Assembly: GCA_016779525.1 (NCBI GenBank)
Contig: JADHNL010000009.1
Location: 1-45,014 of the forward strand
Origin: SAR86 cluster bacterium
GTDB lineage: Bacteria; Pseudomonadota; Gammaproteobacteria; Magnimaribacterales; TMED112
Length of the DNA: 45,014 bases
Direction: 5' to 3'
Shown: one piece after another, positions 33,928 to 43,000 of the stretch
Numbering within the stretch: the stretch's first letter is position 1
Layout of the letters: every line of letters begins with the position of its first letter
Notes under the pieces: generated by a model
What the model was told of the DNA's origin: nothing
Seen by the model: only the letters and a program-made list of their open reading frames with translations
Database searches by the model: none
Program-made: the position numbers and the translations under genes

Positions 33928-35007
33928 TTGAAAATAAAAGTTGGTATTGTTTCTGCTGAGCCCTCAGGAGATCTTCTTGGCTTGCAGGCAATTGAAGCAC
34001 TTAAAACAAAATTTTCAGAAGTTGAGTGTGTTGGTATAGGCGGTGGCAAGTTATTGGAGTATGGCTTATCAGGCAACAGGAAGCCTATCCAAGTGATGGG
34101 ATTCATTGAACCATTGCTCAACTTATTTAAGATACTTAGTTTCCGAAATCAGCTCATAAAAAAATTTAAACAAGAAGAAATTGATCTTTTTATTGGGATA
34201 GATTCTCCAGATTTTAATTTTGCAATTCATGAACAATTATCTAAAGCAGGCATAAAGACAGCACAATTGGTTTGTCCCTCTGTTTGGGCTTGGCGTCCAG
34301 GTCGGGCAAAAAAATTTAGATTTCTTGACTACATGCTGTGTATTTTTCCTTTTGAGGTTGGATACTGCTCAAATGTAAGAAAAGAGTCGTTTTTTGTTGG
34401 GCACCCGCTTGTTGGAGCTGAAGATGATTATGCAAATAATCAAAGAGAAGACATAATTGCTCTCTTGCCTGGCAGTAGGTCGTCAGAAATAAGGTTTAAT
34501 CTTCCAGACATGCTCAAAGCTTTTAATAGTTTCAATGAAGAAAATAATTTTAAAGCCATAATCCCTGCGTATGACAGTTCTGCTCAAGAACAAATTAATA
34601 ATCATATTAAATGCTTGGATAATATTTCTTGTGAGCTATCTCCATCGCTTGAGGTTTTAAGTAAATCAAAAGCTGCCATTATTTGCTCAGGAACGGCATC
34701 ATTCGAGGCCTTGTTAGCAGAAACCCCAACTGTTGTAGTTTACAAAACCAATAGTTTTAATTATTTTTTACTTGATAAGTTTGTTAATTCAGATTTCATT
34801 GCCATTCCAAACATCTTGGCTAACACAAAAATTTTTGAAGAGCTTGTTCAGGATAGTTTTACACCAGAGGCTGTGAGTAATGAATTGCATAAACTACTAA
34901 ATAACTTTGATCAAAAAGCAAATGAGCTCAAAGAGCTAAAAGGGCAACTTTCAAAGCCAGACTTTCAGCCTTTTGCAAATAAATTCTTTAATGATTGCCG
35001 GCGTTGA
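33928..35007 (+). CDS. lpxB: Lipid A disaccharide synthase
   Basis: LpxB joins two acylated glucosamines to give the lipid A disaccharide. The product has 359 aa (E. coli 382), a GT-B family 19 enzyme. VGIVSAEPSGDLLGLQAIEA (5-24) is the N-terminal signature; VCPSVWAWRPGRAKKF, FVGHPLVGA and LLPGSRSSEIRFNLP follow. ICSGTASFEALLAETPTVVVYK binds the donor. It begins at TTG immediately after the lpxA stop; an ATG that fits the family N terminus is not available. Confidence 0.95.
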   Translation: MKIKVGIVSAEPSGDLLGLQAIEALKTKFSEVECVGIGGGKLLEYGLSGNRKPIQVMGFIEPLLNLFKILSFRNQLIKKFKQEEIDLFIGIDSPDFNFAIHEQLSKAGIKTAQLVCPSVWAWRPGRAKKFRFLDYMLCIFPFEVGYCSNVRKESFFVGHPLVGAEDDYANNQREDIIALLPGSRSSEIRFNLPDMLKAFNSFNEENNFKAIIPAYDSSAQEQINNHIKCLDNISCELSPSLEVLSKSKAAIICSGTASFEALLAETPTVVVYKTNSFNYFLLDKFVNSDFIAIPNILANTKIFEELVQDSFTPEAVSNELHKLLNNFDQKANELKELKGQLSKPDFQPFANKFFNDCRR

Positions 35008-35527
35008 TGAGGTAGGTTTAGGCTGCCTAGCTGGACCAGTGATCGCCTCAGCAATAGTTCTAAGCGGTAGAGGAGGTGAAAGGACTTATAAAGATTCAAA
35101 AAAAACTTCTGAAAAACAAAGAGCGGAAAATTATTATTTTTTAAGAAGAAACTGTTACTTTGGCATCGGCATTGCATCGCCATTAGAGATTGATCAGTTA
35201 AATGTGCTTAAGGCCAGTCATCTTGCAATGATTAGAGCTGTAAAGAGCTTGCCTGTGAAGCCATGCAAAATATTTATTGATGGTAAATATATTCCAGAAG
35301 GCATTAAAAATGCGGAACCTGTGATAAAGGGTGATCAATTGGTTCAAGAGATTTCAGCTGCTTCAATTTTTGCCAAATATTATAGAGATAGTTTGATGGC
35401 TGTTTATCATCTCCAATTTCCAAACTACAATTTTAAAAAAAACAAAGGCTATCCAACACTTGAGCATAAAGATGCAATTTCTGCTTACGGACTATCAAAG
35501 ATTCATAGAAAAAGTTTTAAAATTTAA
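34991..35527 (+). CDS. rnhB: Ribonuclease HII with altered GRG motif
   Basis: RNase HII cuts the RNA strand of hybrids and single ribonucleotides in DNA. The ATG at 34991 gives 178 aa (E. coli 198) and leaves a 17-base overlap with lpxB; a start at 34973 would add six residues. Catalytic acids are in AGVDEVG (D6, E7), IDGKY and KYYRDSL. The normally invariant GRG after DEV reads GLG (9-11). KDSKKTSEKQRA and NKGYPTLEHKDAISAYG are typical. The Arg-to-Leu change may affect substrate contact. Confidence 0.9.
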   Translation: MIAGVDEVGLGCLAGPVIASAIVLSGRGGERTYKDSKKTSEKQRAENYYFLRRNCYFGIGIASPLEIDQLNVLKASHLAMIRAVKSLPVKPCKIFIDGKYIPEGIKNAEPVIKGDQLVQEISAASIFAKYYRDSLMAVYHLQFPNYNFKKNKGYPTLEHKDAISAYGLSKIHRKSFKI

Positions 35528-38500
35528 TGATGTCTGAATTTATTCATCTACAAGTTAAATCACACTTCAGTATCAGCTCTGGACTACCAAAACCGAGTCA
35601 AATTGTAGATGCTGCAATAACAAACAAGATGCAGGCTGTTGCATTAACAGATAAAAATAGTTTTTTTGGACTTGTTAAGTTCTATAGGTATGCCTTTGAA
35701 AATGGTATTAAACCAATCTGTGGTGTAGATTTTGATATTTCAACGCAGATAGGAAAAACAGGCAACATTATTTTACTTGCAAAAAATAAAATTGGTTTAG
35801 AGCAGTTGTTTAAGTTAAGTACTAATGCTTTTGTTTCATCCAGCCAAGGTGAGCGCACAATAAAGGAAGAAATATTGCTTCAAAATTCATCTAACTTGAT
35901 TTGCATCATGCCAACCTCATCTGAAGATGTGGTTGCATTGGCTCAAAATAATGAAAAAGAAATTAATCTTAAGCTAGATGCTTACCAAAGAGCCTTTGCC
36001 GATAACTTTTTTATTGGCAGTTCTAATTTTGGAGAAAGTTACAGTCAAGTCGCTGCGTCGGTAAGTGATCTTGCGTACGAAAAGTCTATACCAGCTGTGG
36101 CTTTAAACGATGTTTTGTTTCTTCATCCAGATGATCACTTAGCTCATCAGGCCAAAGTGGCCATTAATAGTGCCACACTACTTAAAGATGAAATGGGTAG
36201 CATTAAAGTTTCGCCTGAACAGTATTTCAAAAGTCATCAGGAGATGGAAAAAATACATCCCAAAACTTCTATTGAAAATGCTTACGAAGTTGCCAAGCTA
36301 TGCAATGTTGTGGTCGGCGAAGGTGAGCACTTTTTGCCTAGATTTGAGGTTGATGAGCAAACGGATCTAGGAAGCTACTTGGCAAAAATTTCATCCTCAA
36401 AACTGGCTGACTATTTATTAGAAAATGAAGAGCTTGATCAAGCTGCTTACAAAGATAGGCTGGATTATGAGCTTAAGATTATTACTGAAAAGGGGTACCC
36501 AGGATATTTTTTAATTGTGATGGATTTCGTTAAGTGGGCCAAAGAGCAAAATATCCCAGTTGGTCCAGGTAGGGGTTCTGGGGCAGGCTCCTTGGTGGCA
36601 TTTGTATTATCAATAACAACGCTTGACCCTTTACAGCATGGGCTTCTCTTCGAACGATTCCTAAATCCAGAAAGACCCTCCCTGCCTGATTTTGATATAG
36701 ATTTTTGTATTGAGGGTAGAGATAGGGTAATTGAATACGTTCAGAAAAAGTATGGTGAAAAATCAGTTGCCCAGATTGGCACCCTTGGCACGATGGCAGC
36801 AAGAGGAGTTACAAGAGATGTAACTAGAATACTTGGAAAGCCATATGGTTTTGGCGATATGATTGCAAAAATGATTCCTTTAACTCCAGGAATTAAGCTT
36901 AAAGATGCCATTGAAGACTCTGAAGAGCTGCAAAATCTTCAAAAAGAGAATGAAGAAGCAGCTGAGGTTCTTGAGCTCGCGTTAAAACTGGAAGGTTGTG
37001 CTAGAAGCATTGGCAAACATGCTGCAGGTGTGGTGATTGCACCAAATGATATTCACGAATTTACCCCACTGCACTATGATTCAGAAACCAATTCTATGGC
37101 CACCCAGCTTGATATGTACGATGTCGAAGATGTAGGTTTAGTGAAATTTGATTTCCTCGGTTTGAGAACACTGACAGTTATTAATAATGCAGTCAGGTCT
37201 ATTGAAAGTGTCAATCCTGATTTTAAGCTTAAGGAAATACCATTCGATGATGCCAAAGTATTTAATTTGTTAAGCTCAGGTAAGACGAAGGGGATATTTC
37301 AACTTGAATCCAGTGGCATGATTGACTTGATCAAACGTCTTAAGCCCGAAAACTTCTCTGACATTGTTGCTTTAGTTGCACTTTATAGGCCTGGACCACT
37401 CAATTCTGGTATGGCCGATGACTATATCAACAGAAAAAATGGTCGTGAAAGCATTGCATATCAACACACTAATTTAAAAAAAGTGCTCAATGAAACCTAT
37501 GGGGTTTTTGTATATCAAGAACAAGTTATGGAAGCAGCACAGGTCCTAGCTTCGTATTCACTTGGAGATGCTGATAATTTGCGCCGAGCTATGGGTAAGA
37601 AAAAAGCAGATGTCATGGAAGAAGAAAAAGGCACATTTGTTGCAGGATGTAAAAATAACAACATCCCTGAAAACAAGGCCATTGAAATCTTTGACAATAT
37701 TGAGAAGTTTGCTGGATATGGCTTCAATAAGTCTCACTCTGCTGCATACGCATTTATTGCTTATCAAACAGCCTATCTAAAAACACATTATCCATCCCAT
37801 TTTATTGCTTCAGTGCTATCTTCTGAACAAGACAAGACCGATAAGCTTGAACCACATGTGAAAGATTGCGGTTTAATGGGCATTGAAATTTTACCGCCAA
37901 ACATCAATACTTCATTTGAAACTTTTATAGTTAATGACAAAAATCAAATTGAATATGGACTTGGAGCTTTGAAAGATGTGGGTAGAAAATTTATTGAGGA
38001 AGTTTGTAAAGAGCGAGTCAAAGGCAAATTTTCGAGTTTAATGGATTTTGCATCCAGAATTGATCTCAGAAAAGGTGGTATTCGTTCATTGCAAAGTCTT
38101 GCAAAATCTGGTGCTTTTGATGAAATTGCCGACAGAGACTTAGCTGTTAGTTCGATGAGAAATTATCTTGAAGCCTCTGAACAAAAATTTAAGTCAAAAG
38201 AATCCGGTATGTTAGAAATGTTTGCTTCCAACGAGGACCTTAAGGTTAGTGAAGTTACAATCAAAAAACACTCCGAGCCAGAGAAACTTAAGATGGAGCT
38301 TGAATCTTTCGGATTTTATTTCAGCAAGCATCCTGTCTCACTACTGAGAAAAACACTCTCAGCAAAGCTTAACCCCATTAAAAAATTAGTGACCTCAAAC
38401 AGTGAGAAATACATTCCTGTATTAATCAATCAAAAAAGAATTATCAAAAAAGGGACAAGCATATTTATTTTTTTAGAGGTTTCAGATGAAACTGGATTAA

Positions 38501-38922
38501 TTGATGTCTCGGTTCCTCTTGAATTGCACGACTTAAAAAAACCGCTATTCAAAGAAAATTCATTGGTAGTAATTAAGGGTACTGTTGCGGCAGATGATTA
38601 TCGCAGAGAAAACCTGGAAGACGTTGGCATAAAATTGCGGGCTACAGATATTTACCCTATTGATGTTGCTCGGTCGGTTGTGAACTCAGAAATTAGGTTA
38701 AGCTTAAGTAGAGAAAAGATGCAAACTTTAGGTAATGGAAAGTTTGAGGAGCTAGAAAGTTTAAGCTCGCCTGAAGGTGTGGGCGTAGTGCTTGAATTAA
38801 AAGATGAAAAACTCAATATCTCAAGTGAAATTAGAGTTGACAGTATGAAGATTTCCCTTGAGGATAGTACGTTCGCAAAATTAGATGAACTAATTGGCGA
38901 GGAAAACTATCAAATTTTTTAA
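35527..38922 (+). CDS. dnaE: DNA polymerase III subunit alpha
   Basis: DnaE is the replicative polymerase. The product has 1131 aa (E. coli 1160). The N-terminal PHP domain begins FIHLQVKSHFSISSGLPKPS. The polymerase core has GPGRGSGAGSLVAF and PDFDIDFCIEGRDRVIEYV with the metal-binding Asp pair, then GKHAAGVVIAP, ALYRPGPLNSGMADDYI and GYGFNKSHSAAYA. A C-terminal OB fold (VLINQKRIIKKGTSIFIFLE) follows. GMLEMF near residue 897 aligns with the E. coli clamp-binding QADMF but lacks Gln. Its neighbours rnhB and accA overlap by one base each. Confidence 0.97.
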   Translation: MMSEFIHLQVKSHFSISSGLPKPSQIVDAAITNKMQAVALTDKNSFFGLVKFYRYAFENGIKPICGVDFDISTQIGKTGNIILLAKNKIGLEQLFKLSTNAFVSSSQGERTIKEEILLQNSSNLICIMPTSSEDVVALAQNNEKEINLKLDAYQRAFADNFFIGSSNFGESYSQVAASVSDLAYEKSIPAVALNDVLFLHPDDHLAHQAKVAINSATLLKDEMGSIKVSPEQYFKSHQEMEKIHPKTSIENAYEVAKLCNVVVGEGEHFLPRFEVDEQTDLGSYLAKISSSKLADYLLENEELDQAAYKDRLDYELKIITEKGYPGYFLIVMDFVKWAKEQNIPVGPGRGSGAGSLVAFVLSITTLDPLQHGLLFERFLNPERPSLPDFDIDFCIEGRDRVIEYVQKKYGEKSVAQIGTLGTMAARGVTRDVTRILGKPYGFGDMIAKMIPLTPGIKLKDAIEDSEELQNLQKENEEAAEVLELALKLEGCARSIGKHAAGVVIAPNDIHEFTPLHYDSETNSMATQLDMYDVEDVGLVKFDFLGLRTLTVINNAVRSIESVNPDFKLKEIPFDDAKVFNLLSSGKTKGIFQLESSGMIDLIKRLKPENFSDIVALVALYRPGPLNSGMADDYINRKNGRESIAYQHTNLKKVLNETYGVFVYQEQVMEAAQVLASYSLGDADNLRRAMGKKKADVMEEEKGTFVAGCKNNNIPENKAIEIFDNIEKFAGYGFNKSHSAAYAFIAYQTAYLKTHYPSHFIASVLSSEQDKTDKLEPHVKDCGLMGIEILPPNINTSFETFIVNDKNQIEYGLGALKDVGRKFIEEVCKERVKGKFSSLMDFASRIDLRKGGIRSLQSLAKSGAFDEIADRDLAVSSMRNYLEASEQKFKSKESGMLEMFASNEDLKVSEVTIKKHSEPEKLKMELESFGFYFSKHPVSLLRKTLSAKLNPIKKLVTSNSEKYIPVLINQKRIIKKGTSIFIFLEVSDETGLIDVSVPLELHDLKKPLFKENSLVVIKGTVAADDYRRENLEDVGIKLRATDIYPIDVARSVVNSEIRLSLSREKMQTLGNGKFEELESLSSPEGVGVVLELKDEKLNISSEIRVDSMKISLEDSTFAKLDELIGEENYQIF

Positions 38923-39866
38923 TGATGGATCAACACTTAGATTTTGAGCAGCCAATATATACCTGCTTAGAAAAAATAGAGGAGCTGAAAAAAGCCGTTC
39001 CTGCTCCAAAAAACTTGTCAGAGCAGTTGAACCAGTTGCAAATTGAAGCAGAAAAAGAAACTGCCAAGATATATAAAAACTTATCTCCTTGGCAAAAAGT
39101 TTTGGTTGCACGTCATCCCAATAGACCACATACCATAGACTATATAAACAACGTTTTTGATGGATTTGAGGAACTGCATGGTGATAGATTGGGCGATGAT
39201 GATAAGGCTATCGTCGGAGGCTTAGCATTCCTTGATGAATATCCGGTTGTAGTTATAGGACATGAAAAAGGTCGTGAAACCAAAGATAGAGTTGCAAGAA
39301 ATTTTGGCATGCCTCATCCTTCAGGATTTAGAAAAGCCAATAGGTTGATGAAGCTAGCTGAAAAATTTTCACTACCATTAATTACATTAATAGATACCCC
39401 CGGCGCTTATCCAGGGGTTAAGGCTGAGCACTCAGGTCAGCATGAGGCAATAGCAAAGAGCCTAGAAGTGATGTCAGATCTCAGAACCCCAATAGTCAAT
39501 CTTGTTATTGGTGAAGGTGGCTCTGGCGGAGGTTTTGGCATTGGACTAGCAGATACCATTGCTATGTTGGAATATTCCATTTACTCAGTGGCTTCTCCAG
39601 AAGCCTGTGCTTCAATTCTTTGGCGTACAGCAGAAAATGCTGAACAAGCGGCAGAAGCATTAAAACTCGATGCCAGCAACTTAATTAAACTTGAAGTTAT
39701 TGATAAAGTTGTCAATGAACCAGTCGGAGGGGCTCATAGGAACCATCAGGAAACATATCAAATAGTTAAAGATTTCTTTCTCAATGAGCTTTTATCTTTA
39801 AGCAAATTGTCAATAGATGATTTAACTGAACAAAGATACGCAAAGTTTATGAAAATTGGGTCTTAA
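38922..39866 (+). CDS. accA: Acetyl-CoA carboxylase carboxyltransferase subunit alpha
   Basis: AccA with AccD transfers the carboxyl group from biotin to acetyl-CoA. The product has 314 aa (E. coli 319). Signatures include FGMPHPSGFRKANRLMKLAE, LITLIDTPGAYPGVKAE, NLVIGEGGSGGGFGIGLADT and ASPEACASILWRTAE. The dnaE-accA-tilS order is typical of gammaproteobacteria. accD, accB and accC are not in this window. Confidence 0.97.
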   Translation: MMDQHLDFEQPIYTCLEKIEELKKAVPAPKNLSEQLNQLQIEAEKETAKIYKNLSPWQKVLVARHPNRPHTIDYINNVFDGFEELHGDRLGDDDKAIVGGLAFLDEYPVVVIGHEKGRETKDRVARNFGMPHPSGFRKANRLMKLAEKFSLPLITLIDTPGAYPGVKAEHSGQHEAIAKSLEVMSDLRTPIVNLVIGEGGSGGGFGIGLADTIAMLEYSIYSVASPEACASILWRTAENAEQAAEALKLDASNLIKLEVIDKVVNEPVGGAHRNHQETYQIVKDFFLNELLSLSKLSIDDLTEQRYAKFMKIGS

Positions 39867-40828
39867 TGGACTTTTTCACATCTGAAGAATCTTCAATCCT
39901 AAACAATGCAAAGCAAGTTGTTGTGGCATTTAGTGGTGGGCCAGATTCAACACTGGCTTTAATAGCCACTAAAGCATTGCTTGGAGATAACCCAAAGCTG
40001 TTGGCAACTCATATCAATCACCAGCAACAAACTGATGCCGAGGGTTGGGAAGAAATTTGTGCCAAAGTTTGTGACAAACTAAATATATCTTTTCAAGCTC
40101 ACAAAATTCATGTTGAGGTTAAAGACCAAGGTTTTGAGGCCGCCGCTAGATCAGCTAGACAAAAAATTTACAAAAAATACGGTGTAGGCACAGTTATAAT
40201 TCTTGGACATCATGCCAATGATCAGGCAGAAACCATACTCTTTCGATTATTTAGAGGAACAGGCATAAAGGGACTGTCCGGCATGAAAAGAGTTTCTGAG
40301 TATGAAGGTATAACTTATATCAGACCTTTAATGGCACTAAGTAAAGACGAAATTCTTAGCCGATTAAGTGAAATCAATCAGGAATTTATATTGGATAAGA
40401 CCAATATTGAAAGTAATTACAGTAGAAATTATTTACGCAATAAAGTAATCCCACTCATCAAAGAAAAATGGCCACATTTTGATAAAAGCCTAAACAGGAT
40501 GTCTGCTCTTATTGGTAAGCAGAATGAGCTCTATGAAAGTTATTTGGCAGAAAAAATTGTCTCTTTGGGCGATAGCGAAGGCCTATTATTAGATGCTTTG
40601 ATCGATCTCATACCATTTGAAAGAGCTGAAATTATTCGTTTTTGGTTAACTTCTCAAGGTTTTACCGTGCCTAATGAAAGCCAGATGAAAGAAATCGAGA
40701 AATCTTTCTTTCAATCAAGACATGATGCAAAACCTGTACTAGAATTTCAAAGAGACGACGGCCAAAATGTTGGTGTAGTTTTGTCAAAGTACAATAAATA
40801 CTTAATAGCGGAGAAATTAGATGAGTGA
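39866..40828 (+). CDS. tilS: tRNA(Ile)-lysidine synthase
   Basis: TilS converts C34 of the tRNA-Ile CAU anticodon to lysidine. The product has 320 aa (E. coli 432). The PP-loop is VVAFSGGPDSTL (19-30); LGHHANDQAETILFRLFRGT and NYSRNYLRNKVIPLIKEKWP are diagnostic. A middle TilS domain is present, but most of the C-terminal tRNA-binding domain is missing, so it resembles the short form. It overlaps accA by one base and the crotonase gene by 8. Confidence 0.93.
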   Translation: MDFFTSEESSILNNAKQVVVAFSGGPDSTLALIATKALLGDNPKLLATHINHQQQTDAEGWEEICAKVCDKLNISFQAHKIHVEVKDQGFEAAARSARQKIYKKYGVGTVIILGHHANDQAETILFRLFRGTGIKGLSGMKRVSEYEGITYIRPLMALSKDEILSRLSEINQEFILDKTNIESNYSRNYLRNKVIPLIKEKWPHFDKSLNRMSALIGKQNELYESYLAEKIVSLGDSEGLLLDALIDLIPFERAEIIRFWLTSQGFTVPNESQMKEIEKSFFQSRHDAKPVLEFQRDDGQNVGVVLSKYNKYLIAEKLDE

Positions 40829-41612
40829 ACCCAAAGTCGTTTTTGAAGAGCATGGCGATGTTGCAGTTATAAAGATAAATAGACCCGAAAAAAGAAATGC
40901 TCTTGATAGGGAAACTGTCTTATCAATTAATGAGTGCACTGAAAAAGCAAAAGATAAGAAGTATAGAGCTGTTATTTTAACTGGTGCTGGTAACTCATTT
41001 TGTGCTGGCGCAGATTTAACAGAATTTTCAACCGTGGGTGATTTAGAATCAGCCCCAACAGTACAAGAATCTCTACACAATGGGTACCACATTGGTTTGG
41101 GCAATCTCATTAAGATGGATAAGCCAGTTTTTGCGGCTGTAGAAGGGCCTTGTGCAGGTATAGGGTGCGCATATCTGTTAAGTTGTGATGTTGTTGTGAT
41201 GAGTAAATCTAGTTTTTTCCAGGTTGGTTTCTCAAAAATTGCTTTAATACCAGATGGCGGCACTAATTGGTTATTGACAAGAGCAGTTGGTTATCAAAAA
41301 GCCTTCCGGATGGCTGCTGAAGCTAAAAGAGTCAGCGCCGATGAATGTCTTGCAGTTGGCATTTGCTCAGAGATTGTTGATGATGGTAAGGTATTTGAAG
41401 AAAGTTTAAAGCTAGCACAATACTATGCCGATTTTGCACCAGGTGCAATTGGGGCAACAAAGAGCCTCATGCGTGAAAGTTTTGATAGATCCTATTTAAA
41501 GAATCTTGATGAAGAAGCTGATACTCAAGCAAACTTTGTTGGCAGTGCTGATAATCTTGAAGGCGTCATGGCTTTTATAGAAAAGAGAAAACCAAATTTT
41601 AAAGGCGACTGA
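40821..41612 (+). CDS. Crotonase-superfamily protein (enoyl-CoA hydratase/isomerase, PaaG-like)
   Basis: The crotonase fold binds acyl-CoA and stabilises an enolate. The product has 263 aa with ANx-type start RPEKRNALDRE, oxyanion-hole segment GAGNSFCAGADLTEFS (55-70) and VEGPCAGIGCAYLLSCDVVV (108-127). Neither catalytic Glu of classical hydratase is present: Ala117 lies where GGGCE has Glu, and FSKIALIPDGG (137-147) replaces PEIxLG. The Asp in IPDGG matches PaaG-type isomerases, so isomerase activity is as likely as hydration. The ATG overlaps tilS. No other fatty-acid oxidation genes are nearby. Confidence 0.8.
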   Translation: MSEPKVVFEEHGDVAVIKINRPEKRNALDRETVLSINECTEKAKDKKYRAVILTGAGNSFCAGADLTEFSTVGDLESAPTVQESLHNGYHIGLGNLIKMDKPVFAAVEGPCAGIGCAYLLSCDVVVMSKSSFFQVGFSKIALIPDGGTNWLLTRAVGYQKAFRMAAEAKRVSADECLAVGICSEIVDDGKVFEESLKLAQYYADFAPGAIGATKSLMRESFDRSYLKNLDEEADTQANFVGSADNLEGVMAFIEKRKPNFKGD

Positions 41613-42066
41613 AACAAAAATAGAAAACTTTTCTGAACATCATCTTAAGGATGTTCATGCCATAGAGTCGTATTCAAACCCAACCCCTTGGTGCATACAG
41701 ACATTTAAGAAAATATTAGCTCAAAGATCTTTAAGCTTTGTTATTCAATCCGAGGAAAAACTTAAAGGCTTTTGTATTGCATCTATTGTTCTAGATAATT
41801 GTCATCTACAAAATATATGTGTCGCCCATCAATACAAGAGACAAGGTTTGGGAAAAAGAATGCTCGATACTTTAGTGATTAGGTGCCAAGTAACTAATAT
41901 CAGAAAAATAATTCTTGAAGTAAGGCAGTCAAATGTGAAAGCACAGAAATTTTATAAAGATTTTGGCTTTAGCAAGATAGGTTGCAGGAAAGATTATTAC
42001 CAACTTGATGAGGAAAAAGAAGACGCCTTAATTATGAGATTGCCTCTTCAAACGCAATTTTTATAG
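41596..42066 (+). CDS. rimI: RimI-type ribosomal protein S18 alanine N-acetyltransferase, non-standard start
   Basis: RimI is a GNAT enzyme that acetylates the N terminus of S18. The frame is open from 41581 to 42066. HLKDVHAIESYSNPTPWCIQTF resembles the RimI N terminus (AHxFPWS-type), QNICVAHQYKRQGLGKRML is the acetyl-CoA loop, and ILEVRQSNVKAQKFYKDFGF plus RKDYYQLDEEKEDALIMRL complete the match. No ATG, GTG or TTG precedes the conserved part; the TTG at 41848 would remove the N-terminal half. ATT at 41596 (156 aa) or ATA at 41620 (148 aa) are candidates. A sequencing error or frameshift cannot be excluded. Confidence 0.75.
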   Translation: MLKATETKIENFSEHHLKDVHAIESYSNPTPWCIQTFKKILAQRSLSFVIQSEEKLKGFCIASIVLDNCHLQNICVAHQYKRQGLGKRMLDTLVIRCQVTNIRKIILEVRQSNVKAQKFYKDFGFSKIGCRKDYYQLDEEKEDALIMRLPLQTQFL

Positions 42067-43000
42067 AAAAGTCTTCAAACTTATAGTTTTCAATGAACCC
42101 ATTATGCCCACCATATTCAGTAAAGAGGATTCTAAAGTTGTCATTTTCAGCTAGATGTTGAAAAGTTGTTGATGGCACTACCTCATCGTCTTTAGAAGCA
42201 ATAATTGTTGTTCTAGCCTGTAGCTCATCAACAACATTGTTGGTAATTTTATAAGCGGCAAAATAGTCATCAATATTCGTAAATTCTGGCAACATACTTG
42301 GTAAAAGCTTAGCAGTTATGGCTCTAAAATCTTTTATTTGGTAAATCTCTGAAAAATCATACTCAGGCCACTTATCTTCTTTATATTTAAAGCTCTTTTG
42401 CCATTTTCGTTTGTAGTACCATTTAAAAAAAGGTGATTGCATGGCTGCAATTGATTTTTCATGATCCACCATTGGACAGATTGCTATGATCTGTTTAATT
42501 TTTTTGGCTATCTCCAGCGTGCCAATCCGAATCGCATAATTGCCACCAAACGAAAAACCCATCAAAGCATTGGTATGTCTGTCATTGAGATAATTTTCTA
42601 TGCACTCAGCGACAAGGGTGTGCTGTAAGGCATTAAAAATCTCTTTATTGAGTGGTAATGTATCGCCATGATCGACAGGATTGATACGAATGACATTCCA
42701 ACCATGATTGTAAAAGTATACCAATGATGATTGCATGTAAGAGGTATCCTGATGCGAAAGATAGCCTGGAATAAGGAAAATTGTTTTGTTGCTTTCAGTT
42801 TGTAGGTTTTTATGAACGGATAATCTAATACCATTCCTACATGTAAAAATTTCCTTAATTGTATTTTTTGTTACTTTTTTGACAACTTTTTTATGCAGCT
42901 GAATGCGTAATTTACTTAGCAAAGTTGCTAAGAAGGCATTGCTAAATGGAAAGGGTGGTTTAAAATTTTTGTATTTATTATAGGAGCTGTTTAATGTCAT
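42032..43000 (-). CDS. Alpha/beta hydrolase, YheT-like
   Basis: The ATG at 43000 gives 322 aa, overlapping gpx by 23 bases; a longer start at 43063 would lie deep in gpx. TIFLIPGYLSHQDTSYMQSS is the oxyanion region, GFSFGG holds the nucleophile (Ser about 150), IIASKDDEVVP the Asp and YGGHNGF the His, so the triad is complete. The order and the RINPVDHGDT stretch suit the YheT group of esterase-like proteins. Substrate unknown. The 3' end overlaps rimI by 35 bases. Confidence 0.8.
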   Translation of the reverse strand: MTLNSSYNKYKNFKPPFPFSNAFLATLLSKLRIQLHKKVVKKVTKNTIKEIFTCRNGIRLSVHKNLQTESNKTIFLIPGYLSHQDTSYMQSSLVYFYNHGWNVIRINPVDHGDTLPLNKEIFNALQHTLVAECIENYLNDRHTNALMGFSFGGNYAIRIGTLEIAKKIKQIIAICPMVDHEKSIAAMQSPFFKWYYKRKWQKSFKYKEDKWPEYDFSEIYQIKDFRAITAKLLPSMLPEFTNIDDYFAAYKITNNVVDELQARTTIIASKDDEVVPSTTFQHLAENDNFRILFTEYGGHNGFIENYKFEDFSIKIAFEEAIS

